Counted from the first letter of the stretch, positions 8,749 through 18,638 are shown. The stretch is DNA of 64,000 nt from Streptomyces sp. B3I8 (GCF_030816915.1 NZ_JAUSYN010000002.1:2803501-2867500), one strand, 5' to 3'. A program made the numbers and translations. The notes: generated by a model not told the origin, from the sequence alone.

Positions 8749-10179
8749 TCAGTCGCGCAGCGCGTCGACGGCCTGTGCCAGCGCCGCCGGGACGTCCGGT
8801 ACGAGGGCGTGGGCGCCGTCCCGTACGACGTGCCGTCCTGCGACGACCGTGTGGCGCACGTCCGCTGCCGTCGCGGCGAATACCGCGGTCTCCGCGCCCA
8901 GCCGGGGCAGCGGTCCCGCGGTTCTGACGGAGTCCAGGGCGACGGTCGTGAGGTCGGCGAGCGCGCCCGGCCCGATGCGGCCCGCCTCGTCCCAGCCGAG
9001 GGCGGCGTGTCCGTCGGTGGAGGCGGCGCGCAGCAGGGCGGCCGCCGTCCAGTGACCGCGGGTGCGGGTGCGCAGGCGCTCGTCGAGTTCCATCGCGCGC
9101 GCCTCCTCCAGCAGGTCGATGACGGCGTGGCTGTCGGAGCCGAGGCTGAGCGGGGAGCCGGCCCGCTGGAGGGCGGCGGCGGGTCCGATGCCGTCGGCGA
9201 GGTCCCGTTCCGTGGTGGGGCACATGCAGGTGCCGGTGCCCGAGCCGCCGAGGAGCGCGATGTCCTCGTCCGTGAGGTGGGTGTTGTGCACGCCGGTGGT
9301 GCGCGGGCCCAGCACTCCGTGGTCGGCGAGCAGCTGGGCGGGGGTGCGGCCGTGGGCCTCGCGGCAGGCGTCGTTCTCCGCCGTCTGTTCCGACAGGTGC
9401 ACGTGCAGCGGGGCCCGCCGTCGCTCGGCCCACCCGGCCACGGTGGCCAACTGGTCCGCGGGCACGGCCCGTACGGAGTGGACGGCCGCACCGATCCGCG
9501 CGTGATCCCGTTCCTTGAGATCTGAACAGCGTTCGGCCCAGGCATCCGCGGTGCCGTCGGAGAAGCGGAGCTGAGGGGAGGTGGGCGGCCGGCCGAAGCC
9601 GGCGGAGAGGTAGCAGGTGTCGAGGAGGGTGATCCGGATGCCGGCCGCGGCGGCGGCCGCGATCAGTGCCTCGCCCATGGCGTTGGGGTCGGCGTAGGGG
9701 GTGCCGCCGGGGGCGTGGTGCAGGTAGTGGAACTCGCCGACGGCGGTGATGCCGGCCAGCGCCATCTCGGCGTACACCGCGCGGGCGAGCGCGTGGTAGC
9801 TGTCCGGGGTGAGCCGGCCGGCGGTGGCGTACATGACCTCGCGCCAGGTCCAGAAGGTGCCGGAGCCGACCTGCACGGTGCCGCGCAGGGCACGGTGGAA
9901 GGCGTGCGAGTGGGCGTTGGCCAGCCCGGGGAGGGTGAGCCCGCGCAGCACCTCCGCGCCGGGCGGCGGGGCGGGGACGTCCGTGCGGACGGCGGTGATC
10001 CTTCCGCCCGCCGTCTCGACGGCGACGCCCGGCTCGGTGCGGTCGCCGAGCCAGGCGTGTTCCAGCCAGTACGTGCGGCCCGCCGACGGGGGCGGGGCGT
10101 CCGGTGTCGTGGGTGCCGCCGACGGCGTGTGCGCCGGCTGTGGCGCGGGGGCGGGTGGCGCGGACCTCGGCCGTGTCAC
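8749..10179 (-). CDS. hutF: formimidoylglutamate deiminase
   Basis: A 476-residue amidohydrolase-superfamily protein that removes ammonia from N-formimidoyl-L-glutamate to give N-formyl-L-glutamate, the Pseudomonas/Streptomyces variant of the hut pathway. Seen: metal-binding [31 protein letters not shown] and [14 protein letters not shown]. The GTG at 10179 overlaps the preceding stop as GTGA and has GGAAGGG upstream, so it is preferred. It gives an unusual Ala/Pro-rich leader of about 35 residues before the first family-like residues ([10 protein letters not shown]). Its product would be the substrate of the overlapping M20 enzyme if that enzyme is the formylglutamate hydrolase. Confidence 0.9.
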   Translation of the reverse strand: MTRPRSAPPAPAPQPAHTPSAAPTTPDAPPPSAGRTYWLEHAWLGDRTEPGVAVETAGGRITAVRTDVPAPPPGAEVLRGLTLPGLANAHSHAFHRALRGTVQVGSGTFWTWREVMYATAGRLTPDSYHALARAVYAEMALAGITAVGEFHYLHHAPGGTPYADPNAMGEALIAAAAAAGIRITLLDTCYLSAGFGRPPTSPQLRFSDGTADAWAERCSDLKERDHARIGAAVHSVRAVPADQLATVAGWAERRRAPLHVHLSEQTAENDACREAHGRTPAQLLADHGVLGPRTTGVHNTHLTDEDIALLGGSGTGTCMCPTTERDLADGIGPAAALQRAGSPLSLGSDSHAVIDLLEEARAMELDERLRTRTRGHWTAAALLRAASTDGHAALGWDEAGRIGPGALADLTTVALDSVRTAGPLPRLGAETAVFAATAADVRHTVVAGRHVVRDGAHALVPDVPAALAQAVDALRD

Positions 10180-11399
10180 GTGCGGATCAGCCCTTCCAGT
10201 GCGTCGGCGAGCGCGGTCACGCCGGCCGTGCAGTCGTCCTCGGTGGCGTGCTCGGCCGGGGAGTGCGAGACGCCGGTGGGGTTGCGCACGAACAGCATGG
10301 CGGTCGGGACGGCGCCGGAGAGGATCCCGGCGTCGTGTCCGGCGCCGGTGCCGAGGACGGGCACGGTGAGGCCGGTGCCGGTACCGGTGCCGAGGAGGCG
10401 GGCGAGTTCGTCGCGCAGGGCGTGGTCGAACTCCACGACGGGGGTGAACGACTCGCGGACGACGTCCAGTTCGACCCCGTGCGCGTCGGCGTACTCGCGG
10501 GCCGCCTTCTCCAGGGCGCCGGTGACGGTGTCGAGGGTCGGCTGGTCGGCGGCGCGGGAGTCGAGCCAGCCGCGGACGAGGGAGGGGATGGCGTTGACGC
10601 CGTTGGGTTCGACGGCGACCTTTCCGAAGGTGGCGACGGCACCGGCGCGTGCGGCCTCGCGGCGGGCGGCGAGGACCGTCTCGGCGTAGGCGGGCATGGG
10701 GTCGCGACGGTCGGCGAGGCGGGTGGTGCCGGCGTGGTTGGCCTCGCCGCGGAAGTCGTAACGCCAGCGGCCGTGCGGCCAGATGGCGCTCGCCACGCCG
10801 ACGGCGTCCCCGGTGAGGTCGAGGGCGCGGCCCTGTTCGACGTGGAGTTCGACGAAGGCGCCGATGCGGGCGAGCCGTTCGGGGTCGGGGCCGAGGGTGT
10901 CGGGGTCGTACCCGGCGGCCTCCATGGCGCGCGGGAGCGTGATGCCGTCTGCGTCGGTGAGGCGGTGGGCGGCCTCGACGGTGAGCGCGCCGGTCGCCAG
11001 CCGGGAGCCGACGCAGGCCAGGCCGAAGCGGGCGCCCTCCTCGTCGCCGAAGTTGACGATGCCGAAGGGCCTGGTGAACGGCGTCTCGCGGGCGCGGAGT
11101 TCGTCGAGCGCGGCGAAGGCGGAGACGACGCCGAGGGGGCCGTCGAAGGCGCCGCCGTCGGGCACCGAGTCGAGGTGGGAGCCGGTGACGACGGCGTTCC
11201 CGGCGGCGGGCTCGCCGAGCCAGGCCCACTGGTTGCCGTTGCGGTCGGTCTCGTAGGTGAGCCCGCGGGCCTCGGCCTGCTCGCGGAACCAGGTCCGGCA
11301 GTCGGCGTCGGCGGGGGTCCAGGCGAAGCGGCGGTAGCCGCCGGAGGCGGAGCTGCGGCCGACGGGCAGCAGCTCCGTCCACATGCTGTGGAAACTCAC
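10176..11399 (-). CDS. M20-family amidohydrolase (allantoate amidohydrolase-like), probable hut enzyme
   Basis: A 407-residue M20/AllC-type binuclear metallohydrolase. Seen: [48 protein letters not shown] and TGAGHDAG, that is the expected metal ligands. By sequence it groups with allantoate amidohydrolase and N-carbamoyl amino-acid hydrolases. Context argues for histidine breakdown: it overlaps hutU before it and hutF after it by four bases each (GTGA), so it is translationally coupled to both, and no N-formylglutamate deformylase (hutG type) is present. I infer a formylglutamate-type amidase; allantoate is the alternative. The GTG at 11399 is preferred over the ATG at 11384 because of the overlap. 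Confidence 0.82.
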   Translation of the reverse strand: MSFHSMWTELLPVGRSSASGGYRRFAWTPADADCRTWFREQAEARGLTYETDRNGNQWAWLGEPAAGNAVVTGSHLDSVPDGGAFDGPLGVVSAFAALDELRARETPFTRPFGIVNFGDEEGARFGLACVGSRLATGALTVEAAHRLTDADGITLPRAMEAAGYDPDTLGPDPERLARIGAFVELHVEQGRALDLTGDAVGVASAIWPHGRWRYDFRGEANHAGTTRLADRRDPMPAYAETVLAARREAARAGAVATFGKVAVEPNGVNAIPSLVRGWLDSRAADQPTLDTVTGALEKAAREYADAHGVELDVVRESFTPVVEFDHALRDELARLLGTGTGTGLTVPVLGTGAGHDAGILSGAVPTAMLFVRNPTGVSHSPAEHATEDDCTAGVTALADALEGLIRT

Positions 11400-13114
11400 G
11401 CGGCGCCGCCCTCACGCGCGCCGCCGCCCTGACGCGTGCCGTCGCCTTCGGGCGTCTCGTCGCCCTCGCGCATCGGGACCCGTACGCCCCGCTCCCCGGC
11501 CACCTCCTCGGCGATGTCGTATCCGGCGTCGACGTGCCGGATGACGCCCATGCCGGGGTCGTTGGTCAGGACGCGACGGATCTTCTCGCCGGCCAGCGGG
11601 GTGCCGTCGGCGACGGTGACCTGTCCGGCGTGGATCGAGCGTCCCATGCCGACGCCGCCGCCGTGGTGGAGGGAGACCCAGGAGGCGCCGGAGGCCACGT
11701 TGACCATGGCGTTGAGCAGGGGCCAGTCGGCGATGGCGTCGGAACCGTCACGCATCGCCTCGGTCTCGCGGTAGGGGGAGGCGACGGAGCCGCAGTCGAG
11801 GTGGTCGCGGCCGATGACGACGGGGGCGCTCAGCTCGCCGCTCGCGACCATGTCGTTGAACCGCTCGCCGGCCTTGTCGCGCTCGCCGTAGCCGAGCCAG
11901 CAGATGCGGGCGGGCAGGCCCTGGAAGTGGACCCGCTCCCCCGCCATCTTGATCCAGCGGGCCAGGGACTCGTTCTCGGGGAAGAGGTCGAGGATCGCCC
12001 GGTCGGTCTTCGCGATGTCGGCGGGGTCGCCGGACAGGGCGGCCCAGCGGAAGGGGCCCTTGCCCTCGCAGAACAGCGGGCGGATGTAGGCGGGGACGAA
12101 GCCGGGGAAGGCGAACGCCCGCTCGTAACCGGCGAGTCGGGCCTCGCCGCGGATCGAGTTGCCGTAGTCGAAGACCTCGGCACCGGCGTCCTGGAAGCCG
12201 ACCATGGCCTCGACGTGCCGGGCCATGGACTCGCGGGCGCGGGTGGTGAAGCCGGCCGGGTCCTTGGCGGCGGCGTCGGCCATGTCCTCGAAGGCGATCC
12301 CGGTGGGCAGGTAGGCCAGGGGGTCGTGGGCGGAGGTCTGGTCGGTGACGATGTCGATCGGGGCGCCCATGGCGAGGAACCGCGGCACCGCCTCGGCGGC
12401 GTTGCCGAGGACGCCGATGGACAGCGGGCGGCGGGCGTCGCGGGCCTCGGTGGCCAGCCGCAGGGCGTGCTCCAGGCTGTCGGCCTTCACGTCGAGGTAG
12501 CGGTGCTCGATGCGGCGGTCGATGGCGCGCGGGTCGCAGTCGACGCAGATCACGACGCCGTCGTTCATGGTCACGGCGAGGGGCTGGGCACCGCCCATGC
12601 CGCCGAGTCCGGCGGTCAGGGTGATGGTCCCGGCGAGGGTGCCGCCGAAGCGCTTGGCGGCGACGGCGGCGAAGGTCTCGTAGGTGCCCTGGAGGATGCC
12701 CTGGGTGCCGATGTAGATCCAGGAGCCGGCGGTCATCTGCCCGTACATGGTCAGGCCGAGGGCCTCCAGGCGGCGGAACTCCTCCCAGTTGGCCCAGTCG
12801 CCGACGAGGTTGGAGTTGGCGAGCAGGACGCGCGGCGCCCACTCGTGGGTCTGCATGACGCCGACCGGGCGGCCGGACTGGACGAGCATGGTCTCGTCCT
12901 GCTTGAGGGTGCGCAGGGTGCGGACCATGGCGTCGAAGGAGCGCCAGTCGCGGGCGGCCTTGCCGGTGCCGCCGTAGACGACGAGCTTGTCGGGGTGCTC
13001 GGCGACCTCGGGGTCGAGGTTGTTCTGCAGCATCCGCAGGGCGGCCTCCTGCTGCCACCCCAGGGCACTCAACTCCGTGCCGCGCGGGGCTCGGACTGGA
13101 CGGGGTCCTGACAT
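11396..13114 (-). CDS. hutU: urocanate hydratase
   Basis: A 572-residue urocanase, which adds water to urocanate to give imidazolonepropionate using tightly bound NAD. Length and motifs fit the family: [12 protein letters not shown], the [13 protein letters not shown]-binding loop, [20 protein letters not shown] and the active-site block [14 protein letters not shown]. The C-terminal 25 residues (acidic and Gly-rich) are low in complexity. It is first gene of the hut run; its ATG has GGGAGG at a good distance. The AT-richer patch at about 13155-13200 should hold its promoter (a TTGACT sequence is seen on the minus strand at about 13191). hutH is not in this window. Confidence 0.95.
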   Translation of the reverse strand: MSGPRPVRAPRGTELSALGWQQEAALRMLQNNLDPEVAEHPDKLVVYGGTGKAARDWRSFDAMVRTLRTLKQDETMLVQSGRPVGVMQTHEWAPRVLLANSNLVGDWANWEEFRRLEALGLTMYGQMTAGSWIYIGTQGILQGTYETFAAVAAKRFGGTLAGTITLTAGLGGMGGAQPLAVTMNDGVVICVDCDPRAIDRRIEHRYLDVKADSLEHALRLATEARDARRPLSIGVLGNAAEAVPRFLAMGAPIDIVTDQTSAHDPLAYLPTGIAFEDMADAAAKDPAGFTTRARESMARHVEAMVGFQDAGAEVFDYGNSIRGEARLAGYERAFAFPGFVPAYIRPLFCEGKGPFRWAALSGDPADIAKTDRAILDLFPENESLARWIKMAGERVHFQGLPARICWLGYGERDKAGERFNDMVASGELSAPVVIGRDHLDCGSVASPYRETEAMRDGSDAIADWPLLNAMVNVASGASWVSLHHGGGVGMGRSIHAGQVTVADGTPLAGEKIRRVLTNDPGMGVIRHVDAGYDIAEEVAGERGVRVPMREGDETPEGDGTRQGGGAREGGAA

Positions 13115-13220
13115 GGGTGCCTCCCGGGCCTGGGTCTGGATCTGGGGTCGGGTCTGCGGATATTCACATCGTCGCGCGCTGAATAGAGCTAGTCAATACG
13201 GTCTCCCCCCTCCGGCCCGC

Positions 13221-13280
13221 CCCGGACACGCCGAACCCGCCCCGGACACGCCGGCCCCGCCCCGGACACGCCGGCCCCGC
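13221..13280. repeat. three tandem 20-bp repeats between hutU and the decarboxylase gene
   Basis: Three consecutive 20-bp units (CCCGGACACGCCGGCCCCGC, the first with two changes), with partial units on both sides (13211-13220 and 13281-13286). It lies about 110 bases upstream of the decarboxylase start and 105 bases upstream of hutU. Confidence 0.85.
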
Positions 13281-13387
13281 CCCGGGCATGGCAGCCCGAG
13301 TGGGTACCCGCCCGGCAGGGACACTGCGGACGGCGGTCGTGCCGCTGCGCCCCCGTGCGGACGGGAACCGGGCGGTGACGCGGAGGC

Positions 13388-14899
13388 GTGGCCAGGTACA
13401 TGGACACCGGCACAGGCACGGGCACCGGCGAGAACGCGACCGGCGGCGAGGACGAGGCGACGGGGACACCGATGGAACTGGCCGACGAGGGCGGGGCCGC
13501 TCGGGCCCCGGAGGTGGCGGGGAACGCGTGGGGCACGGCGGCGGCCGGACCGCTGTCCGCCGCCGACCGGGAGCGGGTGGCGCGGCGGGACGAGGCGGTA
13601 CGGGCCGCCGTCGAGCAGGGGATGCTCGGGCCCGGGACGCCCGTGATCGCACTGCTGGACGTGACCGGCATCCGGAACGCGGCGGCGGAGCTGCGGGCGG
13701 CGTTCGAGGCGGTCCTCCCGGCCGGCACGCCGGTACTGCACGCGTTCGCGGTGAAGGCGAGTCCGCTGGTACCGGTGGTGCGGCTGCTGCGGGCGGCCGG
13801 GATCGGGGCGGAGGTGGCGAGCCCTGGTGAGCTGGCCCTGGCGCGCGCGGCCGGGGTGCCGCCGGAGCGGACGGTTCTGGACTCACCCGCGAAGACCCCG
13901 GCGGAGCTGCGCGAGGCGCTGGCGCTGGGCATCGCGGTCAACGCCGACAACCCGCAGGAGCTGGCCAGGATCGACGCTCTGGTCCGCTCCGCGCCCACCC
14001 GCTCGCCCCTGGGCATCCGGGTCAACCCGCAGGTCGGGGGCGGTTCGATCGGTGCGCTGTCGACCGCGACCACGACCTCGAAGTTCGGGGTGGCGCTGCG
14101 GGACGAGGGGGCGCGGGAGTGGCTGCTGCGCGCGTACGCCGAGCGGCCGTGGCTGACGCGGCTGCACGCGCACGTGGGCTCGCAAGGGATGCCGCCGGCG
14201 CTGATGGTGCGGGGCGTCGGCGAGATGTACGCGCTGGCCGAGGAGATCAACCGGCGTTCGGGCCGACGGCAGGTCGACACGCTGGACATCGGCGGCGGGC
14301 TCCCGGTGGACTTCGGCTCGGACGCGTCGACGCCGACGTACGCGCGGTACGCACGGCTGCTCGCCGAGACCGTGCCGGGGCTGATGGACGGGCGGTACGG
14401 ACTGGTCACCGAGTTCGGGCGGTCACTGCTGGCGAAGCACGGGACGGTGGTGGCGCGGGTGGAGTACACCAAGAGCGCGGGCGGGCGGGCGGTGGCCGTC
14501 ACCCACGCGGGGGTGCAGGTCGCGGCCCGGACGGTGTACGCGCCGCGGGCGTGGCCGCTGCGGATCGCGGCGTACGACGCGAAGGGGCGACCCAAGGAGG
14601 GGCCGCGAGTGGTGCAGGACGTGGCCGGGCCGGCCTGCTTCGCCGGCGATCTGCTGGCCGAGGGACGGCGGCTGCCCGAGCTGGCGCCGGGGGACGTGGT
14701 GGCGGCGCTGGACACGGGCGCGTACTCCTTCGCCCACCACTACGCCTACAACTCGCTGCCGCGGGTGGGGGTGTACGGGTACGCCGCCCACGAAGGACCG
14801 GACGGAGTGCGCTTCGCGACGGTACGGGACCCGCAGACAGTGCGGGAGATCGTCACGGAGTCGGGCGGCGCGCACGCCGGCGCGCTGACGGGCTTGTAG
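13388..14899 (+). CDS. PLP-dependent group IV (LysA/DAP-type) decarboxylase
   Basis: An alanine-racemase-fold decarboxylase of up to 503 residues. Seen: the PLP lysine in HAFAVKASP, HVGSQGM, the phosphate loop DIGGGLPVDFG, EFGRSL, and a C-terminal CFAGDLLAEG where the diaminopimelate/ornithine family has its C-x-x-D substrate motif, then GAYSFAHHYAYN. These place it with diaminopimelate, ornithine and arginine decarboxylases, but it is not the house-keeping lysA context, so the substrate is uncertain. The first 60 residues are low in complexity (TGTGTGTG). The start may be the GTG used here, the ATG at 13400 or the ATG at 13472. Confidence 0.8.
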   Translation: MARYMDTGTGTGTGENATGGEDEATGTPMELADEGGAARAPEVAGNAWGTAAAGPLSAADRERVARRDEAVRAAVEQGMLGPGTPVIALLDVTGIRNAAAELRAAFEAVLPAGTPVLHAFAVKASPLVPVVRLLRAAGIGAEVASPGELALARAAGVPPERTVLDSPAKTPAELREALALGIAVNADNPQELARIDALVRSAPTRSPLGIRVNPQVGGGSIGALSTATTTSKFGVALRDEGAREWLLRAYAERPWLTRLHAHVGSQGMPPALMVRGVGEMYALAEEINRRSGRRQVDTLDIGGGLPVDFGSDASTPTYARYARLLAETVPGLMDGRYGLVTEFGRSLLAKHGTVVARVEYTKSAGGRAVAVTHAGVQVAARTVYAPRAWPLRIAAYDAKGRPKEGPRVVQDVAGPACFAGDLLAEGRRLPELAPGDVVAALDTGAYSFAHHYAYNSLPRVGVYGYAAHEGPDGVRFATVRDPQTVREIVTESGGAHAGALTGL

Positions 14900-15204
14900 C
14901 CGCGGGGGTGCGTGCGGGGCCGGTTTCCTCGTCCCCGCCGCCCCTGCCCTTCCCGTCCCCACAAGGGGCTCCGCCCCTTCGACCCCGGGAGAGCTCGGGT
15001 GGACGAGGCGCGTGAGGGAGCGCGGGCGAGTGGGGCTTCTCGCGCGGTTCCCCGCGCCACTGACGGGGCGCGGGGAAGCAGCCGACCCACATTAGTCATC
15101 TCTTCGCATGTTCCACCGGAAAATGCCGGAAGACTCACCCCTCGCGCACACGTTGCGTAGCGTCCACGTCACTCATCCGAACCCGAGGCGGGAGGGGAGC
15201 CAGG
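14900..15204. other. intergenic region carrying a dispersed GC-rich repeat
   Basis: No gene is seen. It contains copy A of the dispersed element (14921-14989) and, at 15040-15076, its companion hairpin module (GCGCGGTTCCCCGCGCC with a nearly complementary GGGGCGCGGGGAA). The AT-richer 15085-15135 stretch is the best place for the promoter of the Roadblock cluster. Confidence 0.55.
14921..14989. repeat. dispersed intergenic repeat, copy A
   Basis: About 69 bases beginning CGGTTTCCTCGTCCCCGCCG and ending GACCCCGGG, with an internal hairpin AAGGGGCTCCGCCCCTT. Closely related copies occur at 23274, 46939 and 60554, each just after or between genes. Confidence 0.8.
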
Positions 15205-15603
15205 GTGCCCGGAATCGACGAGTGCCTGCTGGAAGCCATGCGACTGCCCGGCGCGAGAGGCGCCGCGGTGGTCGACTGGACCAGCGGTCTGACGTTGGGC
15301 GTCGTCGGGGAATCCCCCGGCGGCGACCACGAGACGACCGCCGCGGAGGCCGCCGAACTCGCCCGGCTCGCCGCCGAACACCGTTGTTTCGCCCCGGAGG
15401 GCGGCTCCGACTGGTCGGGCCCCGGCATCCCCGTCGAGGACCTGATCCTCAGCAACAGCGACAGCTACCACCTGCTGCGCTTCGTCCCGACGACGTTCGA
15501 CAGCAGTGTCTTCCTGCACCTGTGGCTGTCCCGCGTCGAGGGCAACCTCGCGCTGGCGCGGATACGCCTGGGTGAGATGGCGGGCCGGCTGGTGCTGGGA
15601 TGA
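15205..15603 (+). CDS. Roadblock/LC7-family protein
   Basis: A 132-residue Roadblock/LC7 fold protein (VVDWTSGLTLGVVGE, DLILSNSDSYHLLRF, NLALARIRLGEMA). In bacteria such proteins act with small Ras-like GTPases (MglA, CvnD) as regulators. It shares the layout of the 124-residue paralogue at 17386 but is more diverged, with an insertion-like middle. First gene of a four-gene same-strand cluster; it overlaps the DUF4388 gene by ATGA. The GTG start has GGGAG upstream. Confidence 0.85.
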   Translation: MPGIDECLLEAMRLPGARGAAVVDWTSGLTLGVVGESPGGDHETTAAEAAELARLAAEHRCFAPEGGSDWSGPGIPVEDLILSNSDSYHLLRFVPTTFDSSVFLHLWLSRVEGNLALARIRLGEMAGRLVLG

Positions 15604-16619
15604 CCATGGTCACGACACCCACACCACCCCCGCCGCCCTCGCTGCCGGTGCGGGACCGCACGCGCATACCCGCCGGCGCGCTCTCCCCGATGCTGGTCCG
15701 ACTGGCCGCCGAGCGGGCCACGGGTGTGCTGATCCGGGAGCGCGGCGCGCTCTACCTGGCCGACGGTCAGGTGGTGCACGCCGAGAGCCCCGACACCCCC
15801 GGCCTCGACCTCCTGCTCACCGCGCACGGTGTGCTGGACGCGGAGGGCTGGCACGAGGCGTTCGCCCGCGCCGGGGAACGCGGCCGGGTGGGGCGCTACC
15901 TGGTGGACCGGGGGCGGCTGACCACGGGCGCGCTGGAGTTGTGCCATCTCGGAGCGCTGTACGACGCCGCGTACTTCGTACTGGAACCGAGCAGCGCCCC
16001 GGCCCGCTTCCGGTTCGGGGACGCGCACTGGCTCGGCCCCGTGCGCCCGGTGTCCGTCGCGGCCGTGGAACGCGAGACGCTGCGCCGCCGCGAGCTGCTG
16101 CACCGCATCTGGCCCGACCCGGCGGCCGACGAGGCTCCGCTCGCCCGCACCGCGCGGCCGGCCGGACCGTCGGTCCCGCCCCGGCAGGCCGCGGTGCTGC
16201 ACCTGGTCGACGGCCGTCGGACGGCGTCGGACATCTCCCGCGCGCTGGGCCGGCCGGCCTTCCACACGCTGGTCGACGTGCACCGGCTGGCCGCCGCCGG
16301 CCTTCTCGCCCCGGACGTCCGCCCACCGGCGTACACGCCACCGCGTCCACCGGCACCGCCCCCGGTCCCCGGCGACCTCGGCGATCCCGGAGGCTTCGGC
16401 GACCCCCACGACCCCGCCGAATTCGGCGGAACCACCCCCGTCTCCCTTTTCCCGTCCGCCCCTGTCTCACCTTCCCCGCCCGCCCCCGTCCCGCCGTCCC
16501 CGTCCACTGCGGGCGAGTGGCCCCCCGCGCGTCTCGGGGAGCCGTCGCAGGACACGGCTCACGCCGACCCGCACATCACCCTGCTGCGCCGGCTGCGCGA
16601 CGCCCTGGAGGCACTGTGA
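15600..16619 (+). CDS. DUF4388 (PATAN-type) domain protein
   Basis: A 339-residue protein. Residues about 22-110 match the DUF4388/PATAN pattern (LSPMLVRLAAERATGVLIRE, LYLADGQVVHAESP, LLLTAHGVLDAEGW). This domain is found in regulators tied to polarity, phototaxis and two-component systems. A second region (about 110-235) has winged-helix-like segments (VLHLVDGRRTASDISRALG). Residues about 240-320 are a Pro-rich linker, ending in a short helix. Its start overlaps the previous stop (ATGA) and its stop overlaps a possible GTG start of the next gene (GTGA), so the cluster is translationally coupled. Confidence 0.75.
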   Translation: MTMVTTPTPPPPPSLPVRDRTRIPAGALSPMLVRLAAERATGVLIRERGALYLADGQVVHAESPDTPGLDLLLTAHGVLDAEGWHEAFARAGERGRVGRYLVDRGRLTTGALELCHLGALYDAAYFVLEPSSAPARFRFGDAHWLGPVRPVSVAAVERETLRRRELLHRIWPDPAADEAPLARTARPAGPSVPPRQAAVLHLVDGRRTASDISRALGRPAFHTLVDVHRLAAAGLLAPDVRPPAYTPPRPPAPPPVPGDLGDPGGFGDPHDPAEFGGTTPVSLFPSAPVSPSPPAPVPPSPSTAGEWPPARLGEPSQDTAHADPHITLLRRLRDALEAL

Positions 16620-16657
16620 TCCGCACGCTGCGCCAGCGCGCCGAGAGGAGACTGCTC

Positions 16658-17197
16658 ATGGCCGCCGAGGCCGAAGTCCTCGACGAACTTCGCCGGTTGA
16701 GGGCCCGCGTACCCCAGTTGACCGGCGCGCTCGCGGCGAGCGTCGACGGACTCGTCCTCGCCCACGACACCCCCGGCGTCGAACCCGAGGGGGTGGCCGC
16801 GCTGACGGCGGCCTCGCTCGGCGTTGCCGTACGCATGACGGACGCCACCGCGCAGGGCGACTTCCGCGAGCTGCTGGTGCGCGGGGTGTACGGCTATGTC
16901 GCCACCTATGCCGCCGGGCGCTCCGCCGTGGTGACGCTGCTCGCCCAGGACCGGGTCAACGTCGGCCGGCTGCACCTGGAGGGCCGCCGGGCCAGTACCC
17001 GCATCGGTGAGCTGGTCGACTCCGCCGCGGCCCGGGCCGAGGCGGCATCGCCACCCCCGGCCGAGCCTCCTCGCACGCTCCCCGCCAAGCCCCCCATGAG
17101 AACCCCCGCCAAGCCCGCCACCGCGCGGGCGCGCACGGCACGCACGCCGGCGGACGCGCCACACCCCACGGCGAACGCGCGCACCAAGGAGGACTGA
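16658..17197 (+). CDS. Roadblock/LC7-family protein with basic Pro/Ala tail
   Basis: A 179-residue protein. Residues 1 to about 120 form a Roadblock/LC7-like domain (VLDELRRLRARVPQLTGALAAS, DGLVLAHDTPG, YVATYAAGRSAVVTLLA). Residues about 130-179 are a low-complexity Pro/Ala/Lys tail with repeated PAKPP-type words. The ATG at 16658 is preferred because GAGAGGAG stands seven bases before it. A GTG at 16616 overlapping the DUF4388 stop would add 14 residues and cannot be excluded. Third gene of the Roadblock cluster. Confidence 0.8.
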   Translation: MAAEAEVLDELRRLRARVPQLTGALAASVDGLVLAHDTPGVEPEGVAALTAASLGVAVRMTDATAQGDFRELLVRGVYGYVATYAAGRSAVVTLLAQDRVNVGRLHLEGRRASTRIGELVDSAAARAEAASPPPAEPPRTLPAKPPMRTPAKPATARARTARTPADAPHPTANARTKED

Positions 17198-17385
17198 CCG
17201 ACCGGACACCGCACAAGCCGCACGGAAAACCGCACAAGTCACATCAAGATCAAGAACAAGAACAAGATCGAGAACCGCACAGGCAACGAACCACGCCCGG
17301 CTCCGACCGCACGGGCCCACCAGGCCGGCACGAGCCGCACCCCTCGCACGGAACGACACCACGAACCGAAAGGGATCACCCCGTC

Positions 17386-17760
17386 ATGGCGAACACCGAA
17401 ACCGCGCTGAAGGAAATCCTGGCCTCCATCGAGGGCTCCACCGGAGCGGCGCTCGTCGACTACACCAGCGGCATGGCGCTCGGCACGATCGGCGGCAGCA
17501 AGTCCTTCGACCTCACCGTGGCCGCCGCCGGCAACACCGACGTCGTGCGCGCCAAGCTGCGCACCATGGAACACCTCGGTCTCAAGGGCGAGATCGAGGA
17601 CATCCTGATCACCCTGTCCGACCAGTACCACATGATCCGGCTGCTGAGCGGGCGCGGCGGCAACGGTCTCTTCCTCTACCTGGTCCTCGACGCCAAGCGC
17701 TCCAACCTGGCGATGGCCCGGCACCAGCTCAAGCGGATCGAGGAGTCGCTGGAGGTCTGA
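17386..17760 (+). CDS. Roadblock/LC7-family protein
   Basis: A 124-residue compact Roadblock/LC7 protein (GSTGAALVDYTSGMALGTIGG, DILITLSDQYHMIRLL, NLAMARHQLKRIE). It looks like the intact relative of the first gene of the cluster: GAALVDYTSGMALG against GAAVVDWTSGLTLG. It lies 188 bases after the third gene, in a leader with an unusual AAGATCAAGAAC run (17243-17270). It probably belongs to the same regulatory module or has its own promoter. No GTPase, DUF742 protein or nitrate-sensor-type kinase of a conservon is next to it. Confidence 0.88.
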   Translation: MANTETALKEILASIEGSTGAALVDYTSGMALGTIGGSKSFDLTVAAAGNTDVVRAKLRTMEHLGLKGEIEDILITLSDQYHMIRLLSGRGGNGLFLYLVLDAKRSNLAMARHQLKRIEESLEV

Positions 17761-17845
17761 GCAGCCACGGAGGTCCGAACAGCCACCGGGCGCCCCGGCC
17801 GCCGGGACGCCCGGACAGGCCGTCGGACCAGCGCGGCGGCGGCCG

Positions 17846-18511
17846 TCAGACCAGCGCGGCGGTACGGCGGCGAGCCCCTCCGGGGGCCGCGTCGCCCGCC
17901 GCGATGCCGGTGCGGCGGTAGCCCTTGACGGTCCGGCCGGCCGGGGCGCCGGCGCCCCGGCCGAGCCAGTCCACGCGCACCCACAGCAGTCCGTCGCCGG
18001 TGCGTTCGAGGCGGCCGAGCCAGGCGGCCTTCAGCCGCAGCCCGGTGCCGAGTCCGGCGAGCAGCATGCCACCGGCGGCGGGCACGGCGAAGGACGCGCC
18101 GAGCGCGAGGAGGAAGGCGAGCAGCAGCCACCACCGGTGTCCGCGGCGCCAGTTGCGCACGGTGACCGCACGGTCCTGGAGCACGTCGTACTTGCCGGCC
18201 CGGGCGGCGCCGCGCGCGAGCGCCCGGTACCGCTTGCGGCCGCGCAGGGCGACGACGGCGAGGCTCACGAGATACAGCGCGGCCCCGGCCAGGAGTCCGA
18301 TCCGGCGTCCGGTCGGCCCCGGCACCAGGAGGCCGATGCCGGCCGCGCACACCCCGAGCCACCACATCGGCGCGGCTCCGGCCCGCACGACGACGGCCAC
18401 CCGCGCCAACCCGTGCCCTCCACGCCCGCCGCGCCTTACCTGTCCGTCCCGCACGTCCCGCCCGTCACGCACGTCCCGCTTCTCCCGGCCGTCCCGTCCT
18501 GCGCGCGCCAC
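17846..18511 (-). CDS. conserved membrane protein, function unknown
   Basis: A 221-residue protein. The N-terminus is a charged low-complexity stretch (repeated RDGRDVRDG words to about residue 35), followed by two close hydrophobic segments (about 46-65 and 70-88), a basic loop, and one long or two short segments (about 124-155), ending in a basic domain. No family was recognised. The GTG start has GGGAGGAC before it. Its long N-terminal tail may be shorter in reality if a later start is used. It converges on the last Roadblock gene. Confidence 0.6.
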   Translation of the reverse strand: MARAGRDGREKRDVRDGRDVRDGQVRRGGRGGHGLARVAVVVRAGAAPMWWLGVCAAGIGLLVPGPTGRRIGLLAGAALYLVSLAVVALRGRKRYRALARGAARAGKYDVLQDRAVTVRNWRRGHRWWLLLAFLLALGASFAVPAAGGMLLAGLGTGLRLKAAWLGRLERTGDGLLWVRVDWLGRGAGAPAGRTVKGYRRTGIAAGDAAPGGARRRTAALV

Positions 18512-18638
18512 GCCGTCCTCCCGTCACGTCTGCGATTCGCGGATTCACGGCACCGCAGGCTAGTGGGGCAACGTGAGAACGACCTGAAAAACCTTTACTC
18601 GAGCGCCGTTCGGGCCCTGCCCGAGCGCTGCCCGGGCC

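Noticed and set aside
15205..17760. A conservon (cvn) cluster
   Set aside because: Roadblock proteins are present but the sensor kinase, DUF742 protein and GTPase of a conservon are absent.
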